This document shows, piece by piece, positions 16,902-27,044 of a stretch of DNA of 64,000 nucleotides (position 1 is the first letter of the stretch; each line of letters starts with the position of its first letter). This stretch comes from Methylobacterium marchantiae. Lineage in GTDB: Bacteria; Pseudomonadota; Alphaproteobacteria; Rhizobiales; Beijerinckiaceae. The stretch is from NCBI RefSeq assembly GCF_022179405.1, contig NZ_BPQT01000018.1, positions 54,659 to 118,658 on the forward strand, given 5' to 3'. A program made the translations under genes and the position numbers. The notes beneath the pieces are model-generated. The model was not told where the DNA came from and did not search any database. It saw nothing but the letters and a program-made list of their open reading frames with translations.

Positions 16902-18632
16902 TTAGTCCTGCGCGTCGTCCTTGTCGTCGCTGGTGCGAGCCTTCTTGAAGGCCGCGCCGAGGATCTCGCCGAGGGAGGCACCGGAATCGGCGGAGCCGAA
17001 CTGGGCCATCGCCTCTTTTTCCTCGGCCATTTCCAGGGCCTTGATCGAGAGCTGAACCCGACGCGCCTTGCGATCGAACTGGATCACGCGGGCGTCGAAC
17101 TTCTCACCGGCGGCGAAGCGCTCGGGGCGCTGATCACCACGGTCGCGGGCGAGCTCGGCCCGGCGGATGAAGGTGGAGAGATCGGTGTCGACGATTTTAA
17201 CTTCGACGCCCGAATCCTTCACTTCCAGCACTTCGCAGGTCACGATCTGACCCTTCTTGAACTCGCCGGCCTCAGTGAAGGGGTCGCCGCCGAGCTGCTT
17301 CACACCGAGCGAGATGCGCTCCTTCTCGACGTCGACGTCGAGAACCTGGGCGCGCAGCATATCGCCCTTCTTGAACTCCTCGATCACCTGCTCGCCGGGA
17401 CGGTTCCAGTCGAGATCCGACAGGTGGACCATGCCGTCGACGTCGCCGTCGAGACCGATGAACAGGCCGAACTCGGTCTTGTTCTTGACCTCGCCCTCGA
17501 CCTCGGACCCGACAGGATGCTGCTCGGCGAAGGCCTCCCAGGGGTTCTGGAGGGTCTGCTTGAGACCAAGCGAAATGCGGCGCTTGACGGGATCAACCTC
17601 AAGGATCTGCACTTCCACTTCCTGCGAGGTGGAGACGATCTTGCCGGGGTGAACGTTCTTCTTGGTCCAGGACATCTCCGAGACGTGGATCAGGCCTTCG
17701 ATGCCCGGCTCCAGCTCCACGAAGGCGCCGTAATCGGTGATGTTCGTGACACGGCCCTTGAGTTTGGCGTCCACCGGGTAGCGTTGAGCGATGCCCTCCC
17801 ACGGATCGGCGAGCAGCTGCTTGATGCCGAGCGAGATGCGGTGGGTCTCGTGGTTGATCTTGATAATCTTGACCTTGACCGTCTGGCCGATGGTCACGAC
17901 CTCGGACGGGTGGTTCACGCGGCGCCACGCCATGTCGGTGACATGCAGCAGACCGTCGATGCCGCCGAGATCGACGAACGCACCGTATTCGGTGATGTTC
18001 TTGACGACGCCGTCGATGACCTGACCCTCTTCGAGGTTGGCCACCAGCTCGGAGCGCTGCTCGGCGCGGCTCTCTTCGAGGACAGTACGACGCGACACGA
18101 CGATGTTGCCGCGGCGGCGATCCATCTTGAGGATCTGGAACGGTTGGGGCGTGCCGAGAAGCGGGGTGACGTCGCGCACGGGGCGGATGTCGACCTGGGA
18201 ACGCGGCAGGAACGCCACGGCGCCGTCGAGGTCGACGGTGTAGCCGCCTTTGACCTGATTGAAGATAGCGCCGGTGACGCGCTCGTTGGCCTCGAAGGCC
18301 TTCTCGAGCTTGACCCAGCTCTCCTCGCGGCGCGCCTTGTCGCGCGAGATCACGGCCTCGCCGAGCGCATTCTCGATGCGGTCGACATAGACCTCAACCT
18401 CGTCGCCGACGGCGAGTTCGCCTTCGCGGCCGGGGCCGTTGAATTCCTTGAGAGCGACACGGCCTTCCGTCTTGGCGCCGATGTCGATGACGGCCACGTC
18501 CTTCTCGATCGCGACGACGCGACCCTTGACGACGGAACCTTCGGTGATCTCGTGCTCGAGGAAGCTCTCCTCGAGGAGAGCCGCGAAGTCGTCGCGGCTC
18601 GGGTTACGCTGCAGCGCGTTACCAGCGGTCAT
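16902..18632 (-). CDS. rpsA: 30S ribosomal protein S1
   Basis: A 576-residue RNA-binding protein that brings mRNA to the ribosome. It is built of six S1 (OB-fold) repeats; the conserved GAFVDLGGIDGLLHVTDM, GAFVELEPGIEGLIHVSEM and FGLFIGLDGDVDGMVHLSD show repeats three to five. The frame is open another 55 codons upstream, but ATG 18632 has a CAGGAGA ribosome site 6 bases away and starts MTAGNALQRNPSRDDFAALL, the expected N-terminus. The cmk gene that often precedes rpsA is not seen here. Confidence 0.97.
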   Translation of the reverse strand: MTAGNALQRNPSRDDFAALLEESFLEHEITEGSVVKGRVVAIEKDVAVIDIGAKTEGRVALKEFNGPGREGELAVGDEVEVYVDRIENALGEAVISRDKARREESWVKLEKAFEANERVTGAIFNQVKGGYTVDLDGAVAFLPRSQVDIRPVRDVTPLLGTPQPFQILKMDRRRGNIVVSRRTVLEESRAEQRSELVANLEEGQVIDGVVKNITEYGAFVDLGGIDGLLHVTDMAWRRVNHPSEVVTIGQTVKVKIIKINHETHRISLGIKQLLADPWEGIAQRYPVDAKLKGRVTNITDYGAFVELEPGIEGLIHVSEMSWTKKNVHPGKIVSTSQEVEVQILEVDPVKRRISLGLKQTLQNPWEAFAEQHPVGSEVEGEVKNKTEFGLFIGLDGDVDGMVHLSDLDWNRPGEQVIEEFKKGDMLRAQVLDVDVEKERISLGVKQLGGDPFTEAGEFKKGQIVTCEVLEVKDSGVEVKIVDTDLSTFIRRAELARDRGDQRPERFAAGEKFDARVIQFDRKARRVQLSIKALEMAEEKEAMAQFGSADSGASLGEILGAAFKKARTSDDKDDAQD

Positions 18633-18918
18633 TCTGTCTCCTGACAGGCCTCTCGATGGAGGCCGGCGTCGGCGGTTCGTGTGACGGGGCACCCTCGGCG
18701 ATCGTCGCCCGCGGATCCCTCTGGGGGACCGGACGGGCTCACCCCCCTTTGGGAGGGCCGACGCAATCTGAAACGATGGTCGAGGGCCATTCCCCAACGG
18801 GCCGATGGCGGGACGAAGCGCCCGCGCGCAGCCGGATCCAGTTGGAGGACGCGGCTCACATAACCGATCACACTTGTTTCGGCAACAGAATGCATTGCAG
18901 CGGCCGCAGGCGCGCCGA

Positions 18919-19497
18919 TCACGTCAGCATCCAGCGCGGTGTGTCGGCATGGCGGAGCCAGATCGCGGAGGCCACGGAGAGCGGCTCCAGCGGCAGCATG
19001 ACGTCGCCGCGCCGCTTGTCCCAGAGTTCTATCCCGGAAAACCCGATCTTGCGGATCGTCAGCCATGCTCCGAAGGGAAACGTCGCGTCGGTGCCCTGGT
19101 CAGGACCGTAGCATTCCTCGAAGGCGAGCGGATCGATCATCATCTGATCGTATTTCTGCAGGTGCTCGGCCATCGAGACCTTGGAGCGGAACAGGATGCG
19201 ATCACGGCTGTGGGACGAGAAGCACGGCTCGTATTCCGTGAGCGTCATCCAGAGCTTTCCGCCGATGCGGAGATAGGGCGGGTTCGGGCCCGTCTCACTG
19301 AAATTCAGCGGGCTCCAGCCCTCTTCGCTCATCAACGATTCGGCCAGTGTCACGGGCTCGGACGCCACCGTTCGACCGTCGGAATCGGTGTCGGTCGCAA
19401 CCACGCGAGAATCGGACGCCAGCAGTTCGGACTCGAAACCAAAGCCGCCTGGCTCGTATTCCGCCACGTCGTGTCCTGCGTCGCGAGAGGCCATCAT
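18919..19497 (-). CDS. Unrecognised 192-residue protein
   Basis: I do not recognise the family. The protein has an acidic N-terminal third (about residues 1-55) and then a compact region rich in aromatic residues (KLWMTLTEYEPCFSSHSRD, FPFGAWLTIRKIGFSGIELW) that looks folded. There is no signal peptide or membrane helix. Codon use matches the neighbours, so it is probably real. Two ATGs are adjacent at the start. It lies alone between rpsA and trcR on the same strand with over 150 bp on each side. Confidence 0.7.
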   Translation of the reverse strand: MMASRDAGHDVAEYEPGGFGFESELLASDSRVVATDTDSDGRTVASEPVTLAESLMSEEGWSPLNFSETGPNPPYLRIGGKLWMTLTEYEPCFSSHSRDRILFRSKVSMAEHLQKYDQMMIDPLAFEECYGPDQGTDATFPFGAWLTIRKIGFSGIELWDKRRGDVMLPLEPLSVASAIWLRHADTPRWMLT

Positions 19498-19651
19498 TCG
19501 CCCCGAAAAAGTGTCCTCGCCAATCGAGGGACATCAATATTGCGCATTTTCTTATGCTTGGCGATCATGCACCGCACCAAGACAAGAAAGGCGCCGCACA
19601 CGCGACGCCTTCAGAATCACGGGGCGGAGCGAAAGACAGCCGAGGCGAAAC

Positions 19652-20362
19652 TCAATCCTCGTCTTCGTCCTCGGTGCTGCGCATGCCTTTGAGCTTGGCA
19701 AAGACCGAATCCGCATTGAGCTTCTCGTCGCGCTCGTTCCGGTGGTGCGCGTCGGCTTCCTCGAAATTGCCGGCCGTGGAGACTTCGGTGGGCAGCAGGG
19801 TCGCGCCGGCATCGGTCGGCAAGACCGCCGGGCGGTCCTTGGCGGCGCGCTGCACCTCGAAATCGAGGTCGATCTGCGTGCAGAGGCCGAGGGTCACCGG
19901 GTCCATCGGTTGCAACGAGCCTGAGTTCCAGTGGGTACGCTCGCGGATCTGCTGGATCGTCGACTTTGTGGTCCCGACGAGGCGGATGACCTGCGCATCC
20001 TTCAACTCGGGATGGTTTCGCAGGAGCCAGAGGATCGCGTTCGGACGATCCTGGCGCCGCGAGAGCGGGGTGTAGCGCGGGCCCTTGGTGGTGCGCTTGA
20101 CCTCGGGCAGTTTCACCTTCGACACGGCGACCTTGAGCTTGTAGTTGGGAGCCTTCTGCGCCTTCTCGATCTCGTCGCGGGTGAGCTGCCCGGTGGTGAT
20201 CGGATCGAGCCCCTTGATGCCGGCCGCCACCTCGCCGTCGGCGATGCCCTTCACCTCGAGAGGGTGAAGCTTGCAGAAATCTGCGATCTGCTCGAAGGCG
20301 AGCGAGGTGTTCTCGACCAGCCAGACGGCGGTCGCCTTCGGCATCAGCGGACCTTGGGACAT
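19652..20362 (-). CDS. trcR: Cell-cycle transcriptional regulator TrcR (DUF1013)
   Basis: A 236-residue protein of the alphaproteobacterial DUF1013 family, reported as a cell-cycle regulator that works with RNA polymerase. Family features visible: MPKATAVWLVENTSLAFEQIADFC near the start (a helix-turn-helix-like region), the segment IRLVGTTKSTIQQIRERTHW (about 126-145), which looks like a second DNA-binding helix pair, and a strongly acidic C-terminal tail. It stands alone, with nearly 300 bp upstream that contain no gene. The family is almost confined to alphaproteobacteria and supports the taxonomic call. Confidence 0.9.
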   Translation of the reverse strand: MSQGPLMPKATAVWLVENTSLAFEQIADFCKLHPLEVKGIADGEVAAGIKGLDPITTGQLTRDEIEKAQKAPNYKLKVAVSKVKLPEVKRTTKGPRYTPLSRRQDRPNAILWLLRNHPELKDAQVIRLVGTTKSTIQQIRERTHWNSGSLQPMDPVTLGLCTQIDLDFEVQRAAKDRPAVLPTDAGATLLPTEVSTAGNFEEADAHHRNERDEKLNADSVFAKLKGMRSTEDEDED

Positions 20363-20655
20363 GCTCTGTGGCTCCGACGTTGGCAGTGGAACGGGCGGCG
20401 CCGGGCATCGGTCCGCAGGCTCCGGATGAATCGATCCGGAAGTCCCGTCTCACGCTCTCAAAAGGGGATCAGCGTATATAGGCGGCGCTCGAAGGGCGCG
20501 CAATTGCCTTCACGTCGGCACATCGCCGATGGACGACCGGATACGCCCGATCTCCCTCCGCGATCCGAAACTCTGCTATGGAGCCATGGATCCACCCTAC
20601 GATCGGCCCCAACGTATCGGCGCGGTGGGGCGCCCTACATCCGCGGCGCCGATCG

Positions 20656-21600
20656 TCAGACGAACAGGCTCGACACGCTCGATTCCGTCGCGGTCCGGCC
20701 GATGGCTTCTCCGAGCAGGGGAGCGATGGTGGCGACGCGGATGTTGCGGGCGAGCTTGACCGCCTGCGTCGGCTGGATCGAATCCGTGATCACCAACTCC
20801 TTCATCCGCGAGGCGGCGATGCGAGAGACAGCGCCCCCCGACAGCACGCCGTGGGTGATGTAGGCCGAGACGTCCTTGGCGCCGGCATTGAGAAGGGCTT
20901 CCGCCGCGTTCACCAGGGTGCCGCCGGAATCGACGATGTCGTCCACGAGGATGCAGGAGCGACCCTCGACTTCGCCTATGATGTTCATCACCTCCGATTC
21001 GCCGGGGCGCTCGCGGCGTTTGTCGACGATGGCCAGCGTCGCGTCGATGCGCTTGGCGATGGCGCGGGCGCGGACCACGCCGCCGACGTCGGGCGAGACC
21101 ACCATCCATTCCTTCGGATCGAGGCGCTCCTTGATGTCACGCACGATCACCGGGGCAGCGAAGAGGTTGTCGGTAGGAATGTCGAAGAAGCCCTGGATCT
21201 GTCCGGCATGGAGATCGAGGGTCATCACACGGTCTGCACCGGCCTCGGTGATCAGGTTGGCAACGAGCTTGGCCGAGATAGGCGTGCGGCCCGATGTGCG
21301 CCGATCCTGACGGGCATAGCCGAAATAGGGGATCACTGCCGTGATGCGCCGCGCCGAGGAGCGCCGCGCCGCATCGATCATGATGAGCAATTCCATCAGG
21401 TGATCGTTAGCGGGGAACGAGGTCGACTGGACGATGAACACGTCCTCGCCGCGGACGTTCTCTTGGAGTTCGACGAAGATTTCCATGTCGGCGAAGCGCC
21501 GGACCATGCATTTTGCCAGCGGAAGCTCGAGATAAGCGGAGATCGCCTCCGCCAGCGGACGGCTGGCATTTCCAGCGATGATCTTGATCGAGGACTTCAT
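20656..21600 (-). CDS. prs: Ribose-phosphate pyrophosphokinase
   Basis: A 314-residue enzyme that makes PRPP from ribose 5-phosphate and ATP, feeding purine, pyrimidine, histidine, tryptophan and NAD synthesis. The ATP site residues lie in [20 protein letters not shown], the flexible catalytic loop in [10 protein letters not shown], and the PRPP loop in [13 protein letters not shown]. The length is standard. The gene stands alone on the - strand. Confidence 0.97.
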   Translation of the reverse strand: MKSSIKIIAGNASRPLAEAISAYLELPLAKCMVRRFADMEIFVELQENVRGEDVFIVQSTSFPANDHLMELLIMIDAARRSSARRITAVIPYFGYARQDRRTSGRTPISAKLVANLITEAGADRVMTLDLHAGQIQGFFDIPTDNLFAAPVIVRDIKERLDPKEWMVVSPDVGGVVRARAIAKRIDATLAIVDKRRERPGESEVMNIIGEVEGRSCILVDDIVDSGGTLVNAAEALLNAGAKDVSAYITHGVLSGGAVSRIAASRMKELVITDSIQPTQAVKLARNIRVATIAPLLGEAIGRTATESSVSSLFV

Positions 21601-21727
21601 GCCGCCGTCTTCATCTCACGTTTCCTGCGCCGCTCCGGATGCTCGCTCCTCGGCGCGGCATCCATTAACAGCCCCCGACCCGGCGTCACAATGCCTTCAC
21701 TTATGATTGGAGGTGGCCCTGCACAGC

Positions 21728-21955
21728 TCACGGCTCCAGCAGGCGATGGAGATGGACGATGAAGTAGCGTGTCTGAGCGCTGTCGACGGTCGCCTGCGCC
21801 TTGGATTTCCAGGCGCTCTGGGCAGAGGCATAGTCTGGAAAGATTCCGACGATGTCGAGCCCCTTCAAATCGCGGAAGTTGACGCCGTCGAGATTCTCGA
21901 GTTCGCCGCCGAAGACGAGGTGCAGCTTCTGTCCGCTGTCGATCGTGGTGGTCAT
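21728..21955 (-). CDS. DUF4170 small protein
   Basis: A 75-residue cytoplasmic protein of a small alphaproteobacterial family of unknown function. Recognisable parts are LHLVFGGELENLDGVNFRDL and VGIFPDYASAQSAWKSKAQ, with RYFIVHLHRLLEP at the C-terminus. The ATG has an AAGGAGA ribosome site five bases upstream. It lies between prs and xseA, both also leftward, without tight spacing. Confidence 0.82.
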   Translation of the reverse strand: MTTTIDSGQKLHLVFGGELENLDGVNFRDLKGLDIVGIFPDYASAQSAWKSKAQATVDSAQTRYFIVHLHRLLEP

Positions 21956-22126
21956 CGTCTCTCCTTGGCAGGCGGTGGGCCGCTGGCACGGGCCGCGATC
22001 GAGGTTGCAGGACCGATATTCGGCGCCGCGCTTTAGCGGTGTTCACGACGCGAAGCGAGATGCCGCGCGTCGGTAAGCATCCGTCGCGCCAATCCTGAAA
22101 GCTACGCCATGCGCCAGCGACAGGTC

Positions 22127-23755
22127 TCACAGCTCGAACAGGGATTGCTGAGGCGGTGCCTCCACAGGCTTGCGCGCTGGCCGCTTGCGTTTCGACGGTC
22201 CCTCGCCGGTGGGCGCCGGAGGATCCGTGGTCTCCGTCCGAGCGAGACGCGTTCCGTCCGCGAATTCGAGACTGAGGCGCTGACCCGGCGCCATCGAAGC
22301 AGCGGCGCGGATCGGTGCTCCATCCTCGTCGCGCACCAGAGCGAAGCCGCGGGCGAGGACCCCACGATAACTCAACGAGCCGAGAAGTGCCGCGAAATTG
22401 CCGAGCCTGTCGTTTCGCCGCTCGATCAGGCGACGGGCCGCCTGGACGAGCCGCGTATCGAGGGCACCCAGGCGTTCGTACCGGCGGGCGGTCTCCGTGC
22501 GGGCGTGAATGAGAGTTTGTTCACGGGCGACGGTGAGACGCCGGCCGAGATAAGCCAGTGCCTCGCTCTTGCGCGTCGCGTAGTTCTGAAGAGCCGAACG
22601 GGGACGGTCGCCAACGAGGGCAAGGCGACCGCGTGCTTTAGCCAGCCGCAACTCTGGTGGATGCCGCCCCATTCGCTCGAGCAGACGACCGAACCGCGCC
22701 CGATGATCGCGGGCATTGCCGGCGAGGGCCGGCATGAGCCGGGCTTCGGCGAGATCGAGCCGCTGACGCTTGGCCGCGAGAAAGGCATCCGCCCCCGGCA
22801 TGGCGCGAAGGAGGGCGCGCAGATCCGAGCCTTCGCGGTCGAGCCGGCGTCGGACCGCCTCGAACTGCCGATGGCCGAGATCGCGGATTTCGGCGACGAG
22901 ATCGACGCGCACCGGGACGGCCATCTCGGCGGCACCCGTCGGAGTCGGCGCGCGACGGTCCGAGACGAAGTCGATGAGGGTGGTGTCGGTCTCGTGGCCC
23001 ACCGCCGAGATCAGCGGGATCATGCTGTCCGAGGCGGCACGGACTACGATCTCCTCGTTGAACGCCCACAGGTCCTCGATCGACCCGCCGCCCCGCGCCA
23101 CGATCAGCACGTCCGGCCGGGTGATGGGACCGCCCGGCGAAAGAGCATTGAAGCCGCGGATCGCGGCGGCGATTTCTTCCGCGGCTCCCTCGCCCTGAAC
23201 CCGCACTGGCCAGACCAGCACCGGCCTTGGGAACCGATCTTCCAGGCGGTGAAGGATGTCCCGGATGACGGCCCCGGTGGGCGACGTCACGACGCCGACG
23301 ACGCGAGGCAAATAGGGAATGGCGCGCTTTCGCTCGGCAGCGAACAGGCCTTCCGCCGAGAGGACCCGCTTGCGCTCCTCCAGCAGCGCCATCCAGGCGC
23401 CGACCCCAGCGGGCTCCAGGGTCTCGACGACGATCTGGTAAGAGGACTTGCCGGCGAAGGTAGTGATGCGGCCGGTGGCGACGACCTCAAGCCCCTCCTG
23501 CGGCCGCTGGCGCAACCGGTTGAACGTGCCCTTCCAGACCACCGCATCGATACGAGCGGTCCCGTCCTTCAGCGAAAAATAGGCATGCCCGGAGCCGTGC
23601 TGGCCGCGATAGCCGGAAATCTCGCCGCGCAGGCGAACATGCCCGAACGCGTCTTCGAGTGTACGTTTCAGGGCATTGGCGAGATCGCCCACCGACCATT
23701 CCGGAGCATTGGAGATGGTGGTGGGAGCTGAACTGGGAGGAGGAACAAGGGCCAT
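22127..23755 (-). CDS. xseA: Exodeoxyribonuclease VII large subunit
   Basis: A 542-residue nuclease subunit that works with XseB on single-stranded DNA in repair. The N-terminal OB fold covers about 20-120 (WSVGDLANALKRTLEDAFG, VRLRGEISGYRGQHGSGHAYF). The catalytic domain follows, with the conserved VGVVTSPTGAVIRDILHR and DVLIVARGGGSIEDLWAFNEE. The coiled-coil middle and short C-terminal tail complete the normal length. The small subunit gene is not adjacent. Confidence 0.96.
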   Translation of the reverse strand: MALVPPPSSAPTTISNAPEWSVGDLANALKRTLEDAFGHVRLRGEISGYRGQHGSGHAYFSLKDGTARIDAVVWKGTFNRLRQRPQEGLEVVATGRITTFAGKSSYQIVVETLEPAGVGAWMALLEERKRVLSAEGLFAAERKRAIPYLPRVVGVVTSPTGAVIRDILHRLEDRFPRPVLVWPVRVQGEGAAEEIAAAIRGFNALSPGGPITRPDVLIVARGGGSIEDLWAFNEEIVVRAASDSMIPLISAVGHETDTTLIDFVSDRRAPTPTGAAEMAVPVRVDLVAEIRDLGHRQFEAVRRRLDREGSDLRALLRAMPGADAFLAAKRQRLDLAEARLMPALAGNARDHRARFGRLLERMGRHPPELRLAKARGRLALVGDRPRSALQNYATRKSEALAYLGRRLTVAREQTLIHARTETARRYERLGALDTRLVQAARRLIERRNDRLGNFAALLGSLSYRGVLARGFALVRDEDGAPIRAAASMAPGQRLSLEFADGTRLARTETTDPPAPTGEGPSKRKRPARKPVEAPPQQSLFEL

Positions 23756-23809
23756 GTCGCGGCGGACGCTAGGCCGGGAGGCAGCGTGGGTAAAGCCCGC
23801 ACACGTTCG

Positions 23810-24052
23810 TCAAAATAGCAGGGCGAGCAGCATCATAGCCGAAAGGACCGGCGCAACACCGATCGCGAGTGCCCAGGGCCAGAAGGCGGGCAGGTAGGGC
23901 GGGCGGTTGTCGTTGACCGGCTTCACCGCGGGACGCCCATTGAGCACGTAATGCGACAAACGCACTCCCGACCCCGGTCGTGGGGTCATTGGCGGGGCAG
24001 CGGAGTGGCGACATCCTGGCATGACGCAGTTCAACTCTCCGGGTGCCTCCAT
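23810..24052 (-). CDS. Small single-pass membrane protein, unknown
   Basis: 80 residues. The N-terminal 45 residues are polar; the C-terminal 25 (FWPWALAIGVAPVLSAMMLL) form one transmembrane helix reaching the end of the protein. I recognise no family. The start is uncertain: the ATG at 24052 has AGGA close by, and two further ATGs lie in frame. It lies just upstream of xseA on the same strand. Confidence 0.5.
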   Translation of the reverse strand: MEAPGELNCVMPGCRHSAAPPMTPRPGSGVRLSHYVLNGRPAVKPVNDNRPPYLPAFWPWALAIGVAPVLSAMMLLALLF

Positions 24053-24313
24053 CGTTCCTGCGATATCGTTGTTCTCCGGCGGCTCAAGAACGATTTTCGC
24101 GGACGGACCCGATCTTCGGTTCAGAGCACCAGCGGACGAGGATCGGATGGAAGACTTTTCATCCCTGCGCTTTTAGGGAAAACCCTGTGCGGGGATGTCG
24201 GCCGCCCGGCGCTCGGGAGCACAGTCGATGCTATGATCCGGAATGCCGCGCCGGTCTTTCTCCCTGCGGTCCTTGCATTCCGGCACGCCTCCTTGCCCTT
24301 CGAAGCATAACTC

Positions 24314-25597
24314 ATGAACATTCTTCTCATCGGCTCTGGCGGACGCGAACATGCTCTGGCCTACGCCATCGCCAAGAGCCCCCTCTGCACCCAGCTTTTC
24401 ACGGCGCCGGGCAATCCCGGTACGGCCGAGTACGGAGAGAACCATCCCGAACTTGCTGTCGCTGACCACGGTGCGGTGAAGTCGTTCTGCGAGACCAACG
24501 GGATCGGCCTCGTCGTGGTCGGGCCGGAGGCGCCCCTGGTGGCTGGCCTCGTGGACGATCTTCAGGCTGCGGGCATCCGCGTCTTCGGACCGACGAAGGC
24601 CGCAGCCCAGCTCGAAGGCTCGAAGGGTTTCACAAAGGACCTCTGCGCCGATCACAGCATACCCACCGCCGCCTTCGCCCGCTTCACCGAACGGGACGCT
24701 GCCCTCGCCTACCTAGCGAAATCCGGCGCGCCGATCGTGGTGAAGGCCGATGGCCTCGCGGCCGGCAAGGGCGTCGTCGTCGCGGAAACCCTTGAGCAGG
24801 CGGAGAGCGCCGTCCGCACCATGCTGGCCGACCCTGGTGCGGAGATCGTTATCGAGGAATGCCTGTTCGGTGAGGAGGCGAGCTTCTTTGCCCTCTGCGA
24901 TGGCACCAATGCCGTGCCGATCGGGACGGCACAGGACCACAAGCGCGTCTTCGACGGCGACCGCGGGCCCAATACCGGAGGAATGGGCGCCTATTCTCCC
25001 GCCACCATCCTCACCCCCGCCCTCGAACAGGAGGTGATGGAGACGATCATCGCCCCGACTTTGGCTGGGATGCAGGCGCGTGGAACGCCCTTTGCCGGAA
25101 TTCTCTATGCCGGTCTGATGCTGACGGCCGACGGCCCCAAGCTCATCGAGTACAACACCCGTTTCGGCGATCCCGAGGCGCAGGTGCTGATGCCACGCCT
25201 CGCTTCCGATCTTGTACCCGCCCTGCTCGCCGCCTGCGAGGGCGACGTGACGGGCATCGCATTGCAGTTCGACACTCACCGTGCCGCGCTCACCGTGGTG
25301 ATGGCGGCGGCCGGCTATCCCGGCGCGGTGATGCGTGGCTCCACCATCCGCGGCATCGCCGAGGCCGGCGCCAGTGACGAGGTCATCGTATTCCAAGCCG
25401 GTACGCGGGAGGAAAACGGCCGAATCGTCGCCGATGGCGGCCGCGTGCTCGCGGTGACGGCCACGGGCGACAGCATGATGGAAGCCCAGGCCCGGGCCTA
25501 TGCCGCAGTTGCCCGGATCGACTGGCCGGAAGGCTTCTGCCGTCGCGACATCGGCCGGAGGGCCGTGGCACGGGAAGTGGCCGGGGACGGAATCTGA
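24314..25597 (+). CDS. purD: Phosphoribosylamine-glycine ligase
   Basis: A 427-residue ATP-grasp enzyme, second step of purine synthesis. It starts [19 protein letters not shown], the family N-terminus. The ATP-grasp domain contains [14 protein letters not shown] and [13 protein letters not shown]-like segments ([13 protein letters not shown]), and [17 protein letters not shown] is the substrate/metal signature. The length is standard. It stands alone on the + strand in a largely leftward region. Confidence 0.97.
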   Translation: MNILLIGSGGREHALAYAIAKSPLCTQLFTAPGNPGTAEYGENHPELAVADHGAVKSFCETNGIGLVVVGPEAPLVAGLVDDLQAAGIRVFGPTKAAAQLEGSKGFTKDLCADHSIPTAAFARFTERDAALAYLAKSGAPIVVKADGLAAGKGVVVAETLEQAESAVRTMLADPGAEIVIEECLFGEEASFFALCDGTNAVPIGTAQDHKRVFDGDRGPNTGGMGAYSPATILTPALEQEVMETIIAPTLAGMQARGTPFAGILYAGLMLTADGPKLIEYNTRFGDPEAQVLMPRLASDLVPALLAACEGDVTGIALQFDTHRAALTVVMAAAGYPGAVMRGSTIRGIAEAGASDEVIVFQAGTREENGRIVADGGRVLAVTATGDSMMEAQARAYAAVARIDWPEGFCRRDIGRRAVAREVAGDGI

Positions 25598-25731
25598 CCG
25601 AGCCGTCCGTTGGCTGAACAAGCCGCCGGCTCCGCAGTGGGACGAGATGGGGCGGCGGCCTTGAAATCCCACCGGCTCGCTCTTGTTCTCCATTGACGGT
25701 CGCGCTTCGGCCGAGCAGGTGGAGGAAACCG

Positions 25732-25902
25732 ATGGGCTACGTTTCGAAGACCGTCATGGAAGAAGGGAAGGCCGCCAAGGTCGCCGGCCAGCCGGATGCG
25801 GCCAATCCCTATCCCGCCGGTTCGCAGAACAGTGCCGACTGGCTCGAAGGCTACACCTACGACGAGGTCGAACAGAACGTCGACAACGACTCGGACGAAT
25901 GA
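25732..25902 (+). CDS. Small acidic protein, unknown
   Basis: 56 residues, beginning MGYVSKTVMEEGKAAKVAGQ and ending in an acidic tail with many Asp and Glu residues. The ATG at 25732 has a strong GGAGGAA ribosome site five bases upstream, and codon use is like that of real genes. No membrane helix or signal. It lies between purD and the end of glk. I do not recognise the family. Confidence 0.65.
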   Translation: MGYVSKTVMEEGKAAKVAGQPDAANPYPAGSQNSADWLEGYTYDEVEQNVDNDSDE

Positions 25903-25912
25903 GCCGCTTCTC

Positions 25913-26923
25913 TCACTCCCTGGTCCAGACTTGGCCGTGATAGACGAACACTTCGGGCCGGTTCGCCAGGGCAGCGAGGCCTGAAAATGCAGGGTCCTGG
26001 ACCGAGATCACCGCAGTGGGGATCGCTTCCATCTGGGTGACGAAGGGCGGCTTGGATTCGAAGGCCTTGCGGAAGCCGCCCTTCTCCAACACCGGCAGGA
26101 TGCGCGGGGCTATACCGCCGCCGATATAGACTCCGCCCGTGGCGAGGAAGGTCAAGGCGAGATCGCCGCAGACCCGGCCGAGGAGCTTGGCGAACAGGGC
26201 GACGGCTTCGACCGCATATGGATCGCTGCCGTCGACACCCGTGCTGGTCACCTTGGCGGGCTCTGCATCGGCTGCTTCTCGTCCAGTTCTTGCGAGATGA
26301 ACGGCCTTGTAGAGTCGGGCAAGCCCGGGCCCAGACAGCAGCGCCTCCACGGTGACCCGTCCTTCGATGCGCTCGACATGCCGCCAGACGGCTTGCTCGT
26401 CCGCATCGGTAGGGCCAAAATCGACGTGGCCCGCCTCGGTGGACACGATGGCGAGCCGATCCGCGTAGGGAACGACGGCCGCCGCCCCGAACCCCGTGCC
26501 CGGACCCAGCACCAGCCGGGTTCCCTGATCGCCCTTGAGGCCGCCGTCGCGACGAGGGCCGACGGGTGTCAGGTCGGTCGGGGCGATGTCCACGGCGCCG
26601 GCGGCGACGGGCACGTAGTCGTTGACGACCACCGAGCGCGACAGGCCGAAATCCCGTCCGATCCGCTCGCCTTCGATCACCCAATCGGCATTGGTGAGGC
26701 GGACGGCTGGCCCGTCGATCCGAGCCGCCACCGCAAGGATCCCTGAACGTGGGGCGGGCCCGTCATGCTTTTCGAGAGCGGACCTGATCGCCGCGCTCGG
26801 ATCGGGAAAAGCCTTCGTCTGGACATGGCCGAGGATCTTCGCTTCGGCACCGGCTTCAGCCACGAGTGCGAAGCGAGCATTGGTGCCGCCGACATCACCG
26901 ACGAGGACCGGAAATTCGAACAT
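25913..26923 (-). CDS. glk: Glucokinase
   Basis: A 336-residue ROK-unrelated bacterial glucokinase that phosphorylates glucose with ATP. The phosphate-1 loop is VLVGDVGGTNARFALV at the N-terminus; VVNDYVPVAAGA carries the catalytic Asp; LVLGPGTGFGAAAVV and STEAGHVDFGPTD bind sugar; and FLATGGVYIGGGIAPRI is the adenosine motif. Its stop is only 10 bp from the stop of the small + strand gene, so the two converge. Confidence 0.95.
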   Translation of the reverse strand: MFEFPVLVGDVGGTNARFALVAEAGAEAKILGHVQTKAFPDPSAAIRSALEKHDGPAPRSGILAVAARIDGPAVRLTNADWVIEGERIGRDFGLSRSVVVNDYVPVAAGAVDIAPTDLTPVGPRRDGGLKGDQGTRLVLGPGTGFGAAAVVPYADRLAIVSTEAGHVDFGPTDADEQAVWRHVERIEGRVTVEALLSGPGLARLYKAVHLARTGREAADAEPAKVTSTGVDGSDPYAVEAVALFAKLLGRVCGDLALTFLATGGVYIGGGIAPRILPVLEKGGFRKAFESKPPFVTQMEAIPTAVISVQDPAFSGLAALANRPEVFVYHGQVWTRE

Positions 26924-27044
26924 GCGGACAATGCTCCTTCGCGCTGGAAGCCGGTATCGGTGATCCCGCCGGTTCGCGGGGCTTCACGGTGAAGTCTACG
27001 GCACCGGCTCGGCGACGCAGCCGCAGCCGATGCCGATCGCGTCG

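Noticed and set aside
16740-18644. 634-codon open frame on the + strand antisense to rpsA
   Set aside because: Exactly mirrors the rpsA coding frame; a known artefact in GC-rich genes.
20421-20440. 7 bp hairpin (TCCGGAT/ATCCGGA) upstream of trcR
   Set aside because: No U-run and no link to a start site; could be chance.
22109-23731. 540-codon + strand frame opposite xseA
   Set aside because: Antisense shadow of a clear xseA.
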